Assembly (NCBI GenBank): GCA_030525685.1
Contig: JAUNEG010000003.1
Location: 1 to 64,000, forward strand
DNA: 64,000 bases
DNA from: Atopobiaceae bacterium
GTDB lineage: Bacteria; Actinomycetota; Coriobacteriia; Coriobacteriales; Atopobiaceae
Direction of reading: 5' to 3'
A program made the translations under genes and the position numbers. Position 1 is the first letter of the stretch, and every line of letters starts with the position of its first letter. The notes below the pieces were generated by a model. The model had not been told where the DNA came from, ran no database searches, and saw nothing but the letters and a program-made list of their open reading frames with translations. Positions 54,298 to 61,980 of the stretch are shown piece by piece.

Positions 54298-54741
54298 CTA
54301 GGCGGGCTGCGGCCCGGCGAGAAGCGTGCGGGCGCGCTCGGCGAGCACGCGAACGGCCTCGTAGGGCTCCCAGACGCCCTCGACGGAGGCGTCCATCGGG
54401 CACTGGCCGTCGTTGGCGCGGTTCTGGATGTGCGGCACGAGCGCGTCGTAGCTCGTGGCGATGCTCGCGGCGAGCAGCACGGCGCGGCCGGTCCAGGACA
54501 TGACGGGCGAGAAGACCGCGTCGGGCCCGAGCACGGCGTAGAGCAGCGCCGGCGCCTTGCCCACGACCTTGTCGGCGACCGAGAAGCCCGTGAGGTCGCG
54601 ACCCTCGCGCACCCAGGCGAGCAGCGGCTTGATGCCCCGCTCGGTGCAGGTGATCACCTCGTCGTCGCGGACGGCGACGAGCGTGGCGTCCTTGTTGGCG
54701 ATCAACAGGGCGCGGGCGAGGTCGAGGTCGGTGGCAGCCAT
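54298..54741 (-). CDS. DUF1893 domain protein
   Basis: A 147-residue protein. RGIKPLLAWVREGRDLTGFSVADKVVGKAPALLYAVLG at about 34-71 and CPMDASVEG near 117-125 match DUF1893, a family of unknown function with a possible nucleotide-deaminase-like fold. ATG at 54741 follows GGGAGG. The last codons encode Leu-Leu-Ala with a CTTCTCGCC 9-mer. The frame continues past the stop into coding-like sequence. Confidence 0.8.
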   Translation of the reverse strand: MAATDLDLARALLIANKDATLVAVRDDEVITCTERGIKPLLAWVREGRDLTGFSVADKVVGKAPALLYAVLGPDAVFSPVMSWTGRAVLLAASIATSYDALVPHIQNRANDGQCPMDASVEGVWEPYEAVRVLAERARTLLAGPQPA

Positions 54742-54918
54742 GTTCGCATCCTCCCAATGACGGCGAGAACCCTTGACAGCGGGCACTCTACCACAACCGC
54801 TCCGGCCCGCCGCGCCGTTCGCCGAATTGCGCTGCGCGCCCGTTCTTCTCGCGGCCGGCACAGAAAGCGGGCCGCCACCCGGAGGTGACGGCCCGCAGCC
54901 GAGACGCTGGCGTGTGCG

Positions 54919-55923
54919 CTACTCGTTCAGAGCGGCGTTGACGGCGACGGCGCAGGCGACGGTCGCACCGACCATGGGGTTGTTGCCCATGCCGATGAGG
55001 CCCATCATGTCGACGTGCGCGGGCACCGAGGAGGAGCCGGCGAACTGGGCGCTGGAGTGCATGCGGCCCATGGTGTCGGTCATGCCGTAGGAGGCGGGGC
55101 CGGCGGCCATGTTGTCCGGGTGCAGGGTGCGGCCGGTGCCGCCGCCGGAGGCGACGGAGAAGTACTTCTTGCCGGCGAGCACGCGCTCCTTGAAGTAGGT
55201 GCCGGCAACCGGGTGCTGGAAGCGCGTCGGGTTGGTGGAGTTGCCGGTGATGGAGATGTCGACGTTCTCGTGCCACATGATGGCAACGCCCTCGCGGACG
55301 TCGTCGGCACCGTAGCAGTTGACCTCGGCGCGCGGGCCATCGGAGTACGGGATCTTCTCGACGACCTTGAGCTCGCCGGTGAAGTAGTCGAACTGGGTCT
55401 TCACGTAGGTGAAGCCGTTGATGCGGGCGATGATCTGGGCGGCGTCCTTGCCGAGGCCGTTCAGGATGACGCGCAGCGGCTTCTTGCGGGCCTTGTTGGC
55501 GTTGAGCGCGATGCCGATGGCGCCCTCGGCGGCGGCGAAGGACTCGTGGCCGGCCAGGAACGCGAAGCACTCGGTGTCGTCACCGAGGAGCATGGCGCCC
55601 AGGTCGCCGTGACCCCTGCCGACCTTGCGGTCCTCGGCGACGGAGCCGGGGACGCAGAAGGCCTGGAGGCCCTCGCCGATCATGGCGGCGGCCTCAGAGG
55701 CGCTCTTGGCGCCCTTCTTGATGGCGATGGCGCAGCCGCAGACGTAGGCCCACTTGGCGTTCTCGAACGCGATGGACTGGACGCCCTCGACGATCTCGCG
55801 CGGGTTCACGCCCTTGTCGAGGCAGATCTGCTCGGCCTCCTCGAGGGAGGAGATGCCGTTCTCAGCGAGCACCTTGTTGATCTTGTCGATGCGGCGCTCA
55901 TAGCCCTCAAACGAAACTGCCAT
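54919..55923 (-). CDS. GGGtGRT protein
   Basis: A 334-residue member of the GGGtGRT family. The name-giving motif appears as SGGGTGRTLHPDN near 274-286. GRGHGDLGAMLLGDDTECFAFLAGHESFA is near 112-140. Cysteines in VCGCAIA and CFAF may bind metal. Members are found beside an NifU-like iron-sulfur scaffold, as here, but the reaction is not established. It lies 17 bases after the scaffold gene. Confidence 0.88.
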   Translation of the reverse strand: MAVSFEGYERRIDKINKVLAENGISSLEEAEQICLDKGVNPREIVEGVQSIAFENAKWAYVCGCAIAIKKGAKSASEAAAMIGEGLQAFCVPGSVAEDRKVGRGHGDLGAMLLGDDTECFAFLAGHESFAAAEGAIGIALNANKARKKPLRVILNGLGKDAAQIIARINGFTYVKTQFDYFTGELKVVEKIPYSDGPRAEVNCYGADDVREGVAIMWHENVDISITGNSTNPTRFQHPVAGTYFKERVLAGKKYFSVASGGGTGRTLHPDNMAAGPASYGMTDTMGRMHSSAQFAGSSSVPAHVDMMGLIGMGNNPMVGATVACAVAVNAALNE

Positions 55924-55940
55924 TTGGTTTCCCTCCCTTT

Positions 55941-56675
55941 CTACTCGTGAACGGGGAAGACGTTGGCGACCGTGTGGGTCTCCTCGTCCGTGCGCGGATC
56001 GATGTACTTGGCGGCGTTCTCCCACTGGCCGTAGTGGCCCATGGCGCCGGCGATGGCGTCCTCGGGGGTCTTGCCGGCCTTGAGGGCCTCGGTGAACTTG
56101 CCGAGGTTCAGGAACTCGAAGGCCACGATCTCGTTGTTCTCGTTGAGGGCCATGCGGGTGACGTAGCCCTGGGCGAGCTCGAGGTAGCGGGCGCCCTTGG
56201 CCTTGGTGCCGAACATGGTGCCGACCTGCGTGCGCAGGCCCTTGCCGAGGTCGTCGAGGGAGGCGCCGACAGGCAGGCCGTCCTCGGAGAAGGCGGTCTG
56301 GGAGCGGCCGTAGACGATCTGGAGGAAGAGCTCGCGCATGGCCACGTTGATGGCGTCGCAGACGAGGTCGGTGTTGAGGGCCTCGAGGATGGTCTTGCCC
56401 GGGAGGATCTCGGAGGCCATGGCCGCCGAGTGGGTCATGCCGGAGCAGCCGAGGGTCTCGACGAGGCACTCCTCGATGACGCCCTCCTTGACGTTAAGGG
56501 TGAGCTTGCAGGCACCCTGCTGGGGCGCGCACCAGCCCACGCCGTGCGTGAGGCCGGAGATGTCCTTGATCTCCTTGGCCTGGACCCACTTGCCCTCCTC
56601 GGGGATGGGCGCGGGGCCGTGATATGCGCCCTTGGCGACGGGGCACATATTCTCGACTTCTGCGGAATACTGCAT
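55941..56675 (-). CDS. iron-sulfur cluster assembly scaffold (NifU-like) partner of GGGtGRT
   Basis: A 244-residue protein. MQYSAEVENMCPVAKGAYHG opens it; GVGWCAPQQGACKLTLNV (about 46-63) and LGCSGMTHSAAMASEI (about 75-90) resemble the NifU N-terminal Cys-containing scaffold. GAGAGGAG precedes the ATG at 56675. It forms a two-gene operon with the GGGtGRT gene. A role in building or carrying Fe-S clusters for the partner is inferred. Confidence 0.85.
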   Translation of the reverse strand: MQYSAEVENMCPVAKGAYHGPAPIPEEGKWVQAKEIKDISGLTHGVGWCAPQQGACKLTLNVKEGVIEECLVETLGCSGMTHSAAMASEILPGKTILEALNTDLVCDAINVAMRELFLQIVYGRSQTAFSEDGLPVGASLDDLGKGLRTQVGTMFGTKAKGARYLELAQGYVTRMALNENNEIVAFEFLNLGKFTEALKAGKTPEDAIAGAMGHYGQWENAAKYIDPRTDEETHTVANVFPVHE

Positions 56676-56887
56676 GTAATGCTCCTCTCCATGAATCTCC
56701 TGCCGGTGCCATGCCCCGGCGCGAACGAACCGGTCCCCTCAGACCGGCCAGAGCCATGCGGCGGCCCAATGGGCAGCCCGCACCTAAGTTTACGGCAAAA
56801 CGGCAGGGCGAGGGAGCGCAGCGTCACGAATCTGTCGCGGGCGGACGTTCTTCTCGCCCCGCGCGTCCGCCTGCTGCGCGCGGGCGC

Positions 56888-57184
56888 CTAGCGGAAGATC
56901 TCCCGGTGCGTGCCCGTGCGCTGGAAGACGGCGAGGCTGCCCTGCACGGCCCATACGAGCAGCCAGCCCCCGGCGTTGCAGACGTGGCACTCGTTGGAGC
57001 CCTCCCACTGCCCGGCGAGCCGGTGCATGTTGTGCCTGCGGACGAGCTCCTGCCGTGCGGCGAGGGTGTTGGAGAGGATGAGGTCGATGACTTCCTTCAG
57101 CGGCGTCGTGTCCGTTCCACGCTTGAGGAGTCGCTTGTAGTCCCGCTGGAACTTGGGAGTGTAGTCGGGTCGCAGATGAGCCAT
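56888..57184 (-). CDS. YafQ-family toxin (type II TA)
   Basis: A 98-residue RelE-superfamily endoribonuclease toxin. It starts MAHLRPDYTPKFQRDYKRLLKRG and ends VFQRTGTHREIFR, with the YafQ-type catalytic His near residue 93 in the HxxIF position. LVRRHNMHRLAGQWEG fits the family core. Its ATG directly follows the antitoxin stop (TAG ATG). It is expected to cut mRNA at ribosomes unless bound by the antitoxin. Confidence 0.9.
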   Translation of the reverse strand: MAHLRPDYTPKFQRDYKRLLKRGTDTTPLKEVIDLILSNTLAARQELVRRHNMHRLAGQWEGSNECHVCNAGGWLLVWAVQGSLAVFQRTGTHREIFR

Positions 57185-57460
57185 CTAAGCCTCCAGCGCC
57201 GCGAACATCTCGGACGCAGAGCCGTAGCCCTTGATCTCCCCACGCGCGTGGGCCGCAAAGATTTCCTCCGTCTCGCGGATGGCCTCGAGGGACTCCTCGT
57301 TGGGCTGCTCGCCGTTAAAGGTGATGGGAATGGACCCGGTGCGGACCATGTAGGTCCAGAACGCGCGCGTCACCGACGCGAGGTCCAGGCCAAAGCTCTT
57401 GGCGACCGCGGAGGCTCCGGCCTTGAGGTCATCGTCGACGCGTATGGCATAGCTGGTCAT
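57185..57460 (-). CDS. RelB/DinJ-family antitoxin
   Basis: A 91-residue antitoxin. The N-terminal ribbon-helix-helix MTSYAIRVDDDLKAGASAVAKSFGLDLASVTRAFWTYMVRTGSIP matches DinJ. The acidic C-terminal half would wrap the YafQ toxin. ATG at 57460 follows AAAGGAG. A palindrome upstream, GTTATATGTATAAC, is a likely autoregulatory operator. Confidence 0.9.
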   Translation of the reverse strand: MTSYAIRVDDDLKAGASAVAKSFGLDLASVTRAFWTYMVRTGSIPITFNGEQPNEESLEAIRETEEIFAAHARGEIKGYGSASEMFAALEA

Positions 57461-57487
57461 CTGTAGCTCCTTTGTAGTATGGATATC

Positions 57488-57501
57488 GTTATATGTATAA
57501 C
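57488..57501. promoter_or_regulatory. toxin-antitoxin operator palindrome GTTATATGTATAAC
   Basis: A 14-bp near-perfect palindrome in an AT-rich patch 28 bases upstream of the antitoxin ATG, beside GATATC. It is a typical place for DinJ-YafQ autorepression. Confidence 0.6.
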
Positions 57502-57581
57502 CAAAATCGCACGATTCTATCCGTTTCCAATTGGTGAGCGCGACGGCGCGCACGGCGAGGGCGGCGCTATACTTTCCCACC

Positions 57582-58595
57582 ATGGATACCGAGAAGAACA
57601 TCGGCCCGGGCGCGCGGCATGGGGAGGCCGCGGTGCCCCAGTGGGCCTGGAAGCTCTCCCTCGCGGCGTGCGCCGCCATCTGGGGAGGCTCCTTCGTCGT
57701 CATGAAGGACGCGCTCGACAACATCCCGCCGGCGTGGCTCATGGGCATCCGCTTCGCCGCGTCGGCCGTGATCGTGGGCGTGCTCTTCTGGCGCACCCTG
57801 CGCGACAACCTTGACGTGAGCCACCTCGCGATGGGCGCGATCCTGGGCGTGGCGTCGGGCGCCGCCTTCGTGGTGCAGAACATCGGGCTCGACGACACCA
57901 CCCCGGGGCGCAACGCCTTCCTCACCGCCACGTACTGCGTGATGACGCCGTTCATCAACTGGCTGATCGTGCGGCAGCGGCCGGGGAGGAACAACGTGGT
58001 CGCGGCCCTTCTCGCCATCGTGGGCGTGGGCCTGGTTGCCCTCGGTGACGACCTCTCCCTGACCATGAGCGGCGGCGACTGGCTCACGCTCGTGGCGGCC
58101 GTGCTCTTTGCCGTGCACATCGTGCTCGTGGCGCGCTTTTCGTCCATCCACGACGTGATGACGCTCACGGTGGTGCAGCTCGCGGTGAGCGCGGTGCTCG
58201 CGCTCGGCGTGGCCCTCGTCACGGAGCAGCCGCCGGCGCCGGAGGTCTTTGCCTCGGCGGACACGTGGTTCTCGCTGGGCTACCTCGTGCTGCTCTCGTC
58301 CTGCGTGTGCATGGTGTTCCAGAACCTCGGGCAGGCGCACGTGCCGCCCGCGCAGGCGTCGCTGCTGCTCTCCCTGGAGAGCGTCTTTGCCGTGGTGGCG
58401 AGCGTGCTCTTCTACGGCGAGCTCGTGACGCCGCGGATCGCGCTCGGCTTTGGCACGATCTTCGTGGCCGTGCTCGTGAGCGAGCTCGGCGCGCGGCTGG
58501 GCCGCCGCAAGCAGGCTCGCCTCGGCCGCGACGCCGAGAAGCGCCCCCGTGTACCGGTTTTCCGCCCTTGTCCGGAGAAAGGCGGGGACGTGTAA
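57582..58595 (+). CDS. EamA/DMT-family transporter
   Basis: A 337-residue drug/metabolite transporter with ten hydrophobic segments in two EamA repeats (AAIWGGSFVVMKDAL near 31-45, and SLESVFAVVASVLFYGE near 267-283). Its substrate is unknown. The C-terminus is longer than usual: the final residues RVPVFRPCPEKGGDV are encoded by a REP-like repeat, so the repeat supplied a new stop codon. ATG at 57582; it is divergent from the toxin-antitoxin operon. Confidence 0.88.
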   Translation: MDTEKNIGPGARHGEAAVPQWAWKLSLAACAAIWGGSFVVMKDALDNIPPAWLMGIRFAASAVIVGVLFWRTLRDNLDVSHLAMGAILGVASGAAFVVQNIGLDDTTPGRNAFLTATYCVMTPFINWLIVRQRPGRNNVVAALLAIVGVGLVALGDDLSLTMSGGDWLTLVAAVLFAVHIVLVARFSSIHDVMTLTVVQLAVSAVLALGVALVTEQPPAPEVFASADTWFSLGYLVLLSSCVCMVFQNLGQAHVPPAQASLLLSLESVFAVVASVLFYGELVTPRIALGFGTIFVAVLVSELGARLGRRKQARLGRDAEKRPRVPVFRPCPEKGGDV

Positions 58596-58622
58596 CGGTT
58601 TATAGTGGCCGGACCGGTACAC
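58546..58622. repeat. REP-like repeat overlapping the 3 prime end of the EamA gene
   Basis: GTGTACCGG at 58549-58557 pairs with CCGGTACAC at 58614-58622, with an inner CCGCC/GGCGG hairpin and GGGGACGTGTAACGG. The word CCCGTGTACCGGTTT also occurs at 20657. It follows the same plan as the other GGGGAC elements. Confidence 0.7.
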
Positions 58623-58700
58623 AGACGTTTTTCGCGCTGTGAGCCCTCCGGACGGCGCGCGGGGACGTAGTATGGCAAACGGACGAGGGAAGGGGCGCGC

Positions 58701-59600
58701 ATGATCCAGGAGTTCGGCGACGAGCATCGCTACGACAACCACTTCGATCCGCATCGGGTGGGCGAGAAGGACTACGTGCTGCACTTCCGCGACGGCAAGT
58801 GCCTCGCGCGCGTGACGCACGTGGGCGGCTCGGACGCGGACGCCGGCGACTCCGGGGAGGTCGTCGAGCTGCCGCGCCTGGGGGACTACCCGAGCGCCCC
58901 GGCAAAGGAGACCTATCTCTTCTCGCTCGGCGAGGACCGCTTCTTCCTGGCCTTCGACGAGGACCTTGCCGCGCCGGCGGGCTTTGGCTACGAGTCGGTG
59001 AACTGGCTGCGCCGCGCGGAGCCGCAGCACCTGCTCTTTGCCGCCGCCACGGCCTCCCAGCTCAGCCGCTGGTACCAGGACAACCGCTTCTGCGGGCGCT
59101 GCGGCCACGCCACCGAGATCGCCCCCTCGAGTCGCGAGATCGTGTGCCCGGAGTGCGCGCACATCGTCTATCCCAAGATTTGCCCGGGCATCATCTGCGC
59201 CGTCACCCGCCTGGCCGACGACCCCGCGGACGACGCGATCGTGCTCACGCGCTACGCGGGCCGCACCACCGCGCTCTGGGCGCTCGTGGCCGGCTTCACC
59301 GAGATCGGCGAGCCGCTCGAGGACACCGTGCGCCGTGAGGTTATGGAGGAGGTGGGCCTCTCGGTCAAGAACCTGCGCTTCTACAAGAGCCAGCCCTGGG
59401 GGTTCACGGACACCCTGCTCGTAGGCTTCTGGTGCGAGGTGGACGGCGACCCCGCCATCACGGTCGACCGCCTCGAGCTCAAGGAGGCCCGCTGGTTCAC
59501 CCGCGACGAGATTCCCCTCGAGCGCACGAACGACTGCGCGAGCCTCACCGGCGAGATGATCGAGCGCTTCCGCACGATGGGCCGCGCCGCCTGGGAGTAG
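58701..59600 (+). CDS. nudC: NAD(+) diphosphatase / NAD-decapping Nudix hydrolase
   Basis: A 299-residue Nudix enzyme that cleaves NADH or NAD, and NAD caps on RNA. The zinc site is C131-GR-C134 and C149-PE-C152. The Nudix box GFTEIGEPLEDTVRREVMEEVGL runs from about 198 to 220, and SQPWGFTDTLL matches the NudC-specific SQPW motif. ATG at 58701 follows GAGGGAAGGG. Its last 35 codons are repeated, with changes, 1.9 kb downstream at 61368-61470, which marks an insertion at this gene end. Confidence 0.93.
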   Translation: MIQEFGDEHRYDNHFDPHRVGEKDYVLHFRDGKCLARVTHVGGSDADAGDSGEVVELPRLGDYPSAPAKETYLFSLGEDRFFLAFDEDLAAPAGFGYESVNWLRRAEPQHLLFAAATASQLSRWYQDNRFCGRCGHATEIAPSSREIVCPECAHIVYPKICPGIICAVTRLADDPADDAIVLTRYAGRTTALWALVAGFTEIGEPLEDTVRREVMEEVGLSVKNLRFYKSQPWGFTDTLLVGFWCEVDGDPAITVDRLELKEARWFTRDEIPLERTNDCASLTGEMIERFRTMGRAAWE

Positions 59601-59628
59601 GCTGGAGCGCGAGGGCTCGGGAAATCCC

Positions 59629-59970
59629 TCAATGAAGAGTGATGCTCATTGCGCGGATTTCTGTGCCGTCTTGGGCTCCGGGAGAGAACTTTATCGTTAC
59701 GCTTCGGCCCTTCCAACATTGGTCAGGACCTGGCCTTTCGTCCTCTGGGAGAACGGCTTTATAATAATCGTAAGCAGTCCTACGGTTTATGGAGCCGTAC
59801 ACGCATATAGAGCCCTCGTCTTTTGCGTACGAGACTATTCTTCCGTCGAGATGCATGAGAAACGCGTTCTCCCCAGTTTCTGAAGAAGAAGCCATCCTGC
59901 ACGCGAGCAATATGAGGCACGTCCCTATCAGGGTGACAGCCACCGCGGTGACTGCGAAGGACTTTCTCAC
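59629..59970 (-). CDS. small secreted or lipoprotein-like protein
   Basis: A 113-residue protein with an N-terminal hydrophobic signal ending LLACRMAS near 21-28, which could be a lipobox. The remainder is hydrophilic with no recognised domain. Base composition is clearly lower in GC than the surroundings, as for the next gene. It follows that gene by 9 bases and is probably in the same operon. It lies inside the putative island between the nudC end copies. Confidence 0.65.
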   Translation of the reverse strand: MRKSFAVTAVAVTLIGTCLILLACRMASSSETGENAFLMHLDGRIVSYAKDEGSICVYGSINRRTAYDYYKAVLPEDERPGPDQCWKGRSVTIKFSPGAQDGTEIRAMSITLH

Positions 59971-59979
59971 GGGATGCTC

Positions 59980-61116
59980 CTATCCCCGAGAGAAGAAGAT
60001 GCCATAAGGAAGCACATAAGAGGCATATGAAGGGTTGAGATATCGAGCACCTCGGTGCCATCCGTCCGCAACACAAAGAACATCCAAATACTGGCCGCCT
60101 GCTATGCCACTTGGCTTGATACGCATATAACCCTGTACGGCCATTGCGTGTCGTCCCAGAGTTGATAGTCCGCAGCTAAAAATCCCACAATTAAACGAAT
60201 TCACCATGCTCGTGAATTGTGAGAAGAGCGGATTATAGGCTTCTTCGGCGAATATCGCTGCGCCAAGCTGAGAGCAGTATGCGCGAAGTGTCCTGCCGAG
60301 CACCTCACGACTCGTAGAGCCATAAGTCACTCCCGCAAGCCCATCCGGGTTATCATACGCAGTCGTCCCGGAGCGTTCCCATAGGTTCCAGTAGTGTTCC
60401 TCCAGAGAATAGCTGTAGAATGTTTGATATGGAATATATTGGGCGGCACAGCACAGCATCGCCACTACTGCGCAGGCGTACGAGTTTGTCATGTCTATTA
60501 TTTCATCATCGGAATACGAGATGAATTGGCCGGAGGTGTAAGCCTCTTCGACTACCGTATAATTCGGATTAGTTAAGAGGTTGGAAGGAAAGAAGATGTC
60601 ATTCCAAGTAGTCGACTGAAGCTTGGTGGATCCAACCTTTTCGATGATACGCGTTGGGTAGTTTCTAGGATATATGAATTCTTCAGAAACAGTATCAAAA
60701 CCCACGTAGGTGAATGGATCTGATTTATATGCCATGATTGATTTTGAGCTGCGACCAGAAGGCTGCTTTTCAACTAACGAGAGGAAGGGGCTAGTCGTGT
60801 CCTCTGCGAAAGAGAATTCAGAGATAAGAGACTCATTCGTTACATCAAATATAATATAGCCATGTGGGGCGCCTGCAGCTGATTTAAGCTCGATTACGTA
60901 TCCGATTGCTCCTTTGCTGGCGTCATATAGCTTTGTGGAACGGTAGGGGACAAGCCCTGTGTCAAGATCGTTGGTAAATTCACTGGCCAGTTCTAGAGCC
61001 AGTTCATCGGTAAATAACGTGTAATCCGTTTCATCCGCCAGAGCCTTCGACGGAATTATAAGCTGGGCAGCAGAGAGAGAGGCCAGAGAGAAAAATGCCT
61101 TACGGGAGATGTTCAT
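59980..61116 (-). CDS. secreted cysteine-peptidase-like protein (C39-like/papain fold)
   Basis: A 378-residue exported protein. The signal peptide MNISRKAFFSLASLSAAQLIIPSKALA is about 27 residues. A pro-like region is followed by a probable catalytic Cys in NSYACAVVAML (about 211-221) and a His in LGRHAMAVQGYMRI (about 321-334), then VLCVADGWHRGARYLNPSY. This order is that of C39-like or streptopain-like peptidases. GC is much lower than elsewhere and codon use is different, a sign of recent transfer. Activity and substrate are unknown. Confidence 0.72.
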   Translation of the reverse strand: MNISRKAFFSLASLSAAQLIIPSKALADETDYTLFTDELALELASEFTNDLDTGLVPYRSTKLYDASKGAIGYVIELKSAAGAPHGYIIFDVTNESLISEFSFAEDTTSPFLSLVEKQPSGRSSKSIMAYKSDPFTYVGFDTVSEEFIYPRNYPTRIIEKVGSTKLQSTTWNDIFFPSNLLTNPNYTVVEEAYTSGQFISYSDDEIIDMTNSYACAVVAMLCCAAQYIPYQTFYSYSLEEHYWNLWERSGTTAYDNPDGLAGVTYGSTSREVLGRTLRAYCSQLGAAIFAEEAYNPLFSQFTSMVNSFNCGIFSCGLSTLGRHAMAVQGYMRIKPSGIAGGQYLDVLCVADGWHRGARYLNPSYASYVLPYGIFFSRG

Positions 61117-61366
61117 TGTTGCCTCCTAAGGGTCTGCAATATGCTGTCATATATACAGCATGCATATTAATTCAGCTAATCAGTTCCTGCGGTTGGTACT
61201 GTATTGCCGATTAACGGCGGAGACCTTAACGCTTTACTCCTGCTCGCTGTACTACACATCAGTTAGAAGAGTATGCGAATATGATAAATCTCCCTTTACC
61301 TTTCCCGATGACAATGCACAATAAACTTAAGCAGTTGTGTCGAGAGGCCTCAGGCGCCTTTCTGGT
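61117..61366. other. low-GC gap upstream of the peptidase-like gene
   Basis: About 250 AT-rich bases with no convincing gene. They include ATATACAGCATGCATATTA at 61152-61170, a palindrome-rich stretch that may contain the promoter of the peptidase-like gene. The composition jumps back to GC-rich at the nudC fragment (61367). Confidence 0.4.
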
Positions 61367-61367
61367 T

Positions 61368-61470
61368 TCGCCGCGACGAGATGCCGCTCGAGCGCACGAA
61401 CGACCGCGCGAGCCTCACCGGCGAGATGATCGAGCGCTTCCGCACGATGGGCCGCGCCGCCTGGGAGTGA
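61368..61470 (+). pseudogene. duplicated 3 prime end of nudC
   Basis: In the right frame this stretch encodes WFRRDEMPLERTND and on to GRAAWE followed by TGA. It matches the last 35 residues of NudC with three differences and a TGA instead of a TAG stop. The 103-bp DNA copy is about 93 to 95 percent identical to 59498-59600 by eye. It marks the right edge of the low-GC island. Confidence 0.9.
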
Positions 61471-61511
61471 GCGAGTCCTTCTCGGCCCTCGGCCCGTCTC
61501 TTCCCGCCCTA

Positions 61512-61621
61512 TCCGGGTATGTACAAAGTTGAAAATATGATACACGCCCGTTTTCTGCAAAACCGCAGCTAGAATGCTTGTTAACTTGTAAATCAACTTT
61601 TAAACTTCGTACATACCCGGA
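61512..61621. repeat. inverted repeat TCCGGGTATGTAC...GTACATACCCGGA
   Basis: TCCGGGTATGTACAAAGTT (61512-61530) is mirrored at 61603-61621 with one change, enclosing about 70 AT-richer bases. It could be a REP-like pair, a small mobile remnant or a long stem-loop. It lies between the nudC fragment and the leu leader region. Confidence 0.65.
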
Positions 61622-61785
61622 AAACACGGGAGAAGGGATGCGCCTGGCGAGAAGAACGTTCGCCCCTCCGCCCGCGGCGCCGTTTGTTTCAGCTGCAAAA
61701 CCTTTTCTCGCACGCGGCGACGACTGTGGGAAACTCCTCACTATCGCGCCCGTCGGGGGCGCGCCTGATTGCGAGGGGGTAGGGC
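61622..61785 (+). promoter_or_regulatory. probable leu operon promoter region
   Basis: This GC-rich gap carries a GCGAGAAG motif (61647-61654), a GGGGGC hairpin near 61746-61765 and an AGGGGGTAGGG ribosome binding site for the leader peptide. No confident -10/-35 pair was found. Confidence 0.4.
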
Positions 61786-61878
61786 ATGGATCGCCGCGCC
61801 GCAGCTGACGCTTTCATTTCTCGGCACGCTCTTGCCCTTCTCGCCCTCAACCTGCTCTCGCTACCCGGCGCGCGCTAG
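61786..61878 (+). CDS. leuL: leucine-rich leader peptide of the leu operon
   Basis: A 30-codon ORF with ATG at 61786 and a G-rich ribosome binding site. Residues 16-26 read LALLALNLLSL, seven leucines in eleven, including CTT and CTA codons that are scarce in neighbouring genes. Its stop codon lies in a stem that precedes an intrinsic terminator, ahead of leuA. This is the classic arrangement for transcription attenuation by leucyl-tRNA supply. Confidence 0.85.
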   Translation: MDRRAAADAFISRHALALLALNLLSLPGAR

Positions 61879-61902
61879 GGTCCCGCTCACCTGGCGCGCG
61901 CA
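61869..61902 (+). promoter_or_regulatory. leader stem overlapping the leader stop codon (candidate pause or antiterminator)
   Basis: GCGCGCGCTAGG, containing the leader TAG, can pair with CCTGGCGCGCGC about ten bases later (11 of 12 Watson-Crick, one G-U). A ribosome stalled at Leu codons would leave this region free to refold. Confidence 0.6.
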
Positions 61903-61905
61903 TGA

Positions 61906-61936
61906 GCCTTGTCCCTCGCGGGCGAGGCGTTTTTTC
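61906..61936 (+). terminator. leu attenuator terminator
   Basis: GCCTTGTCC pairs with GGGCGAGGC (two G-U pairs), followed by GTTTTTTC. It sits 28 bases after the leader stop and 45 bases before the leuA ATG. Confidence 0.8.
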
Positions 61937-61980
61937 TGAGCACGCAGACTCCCGTGAAGGCCAACGAGAAAGGCACCCGC

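Noticed and set aside
59629..61470. Prophage or integrative element at the nudC end
   Set aside because: The flanking duplication looks island-like, but there is no integrase, recombinase or phage gene between the copies.
61281..61532. 83-codon ORF upstream of the leu region
   Set aside because: Most of it is the duplicated nudC end read in a wrong frame; the correct frame gives the NudC tail.
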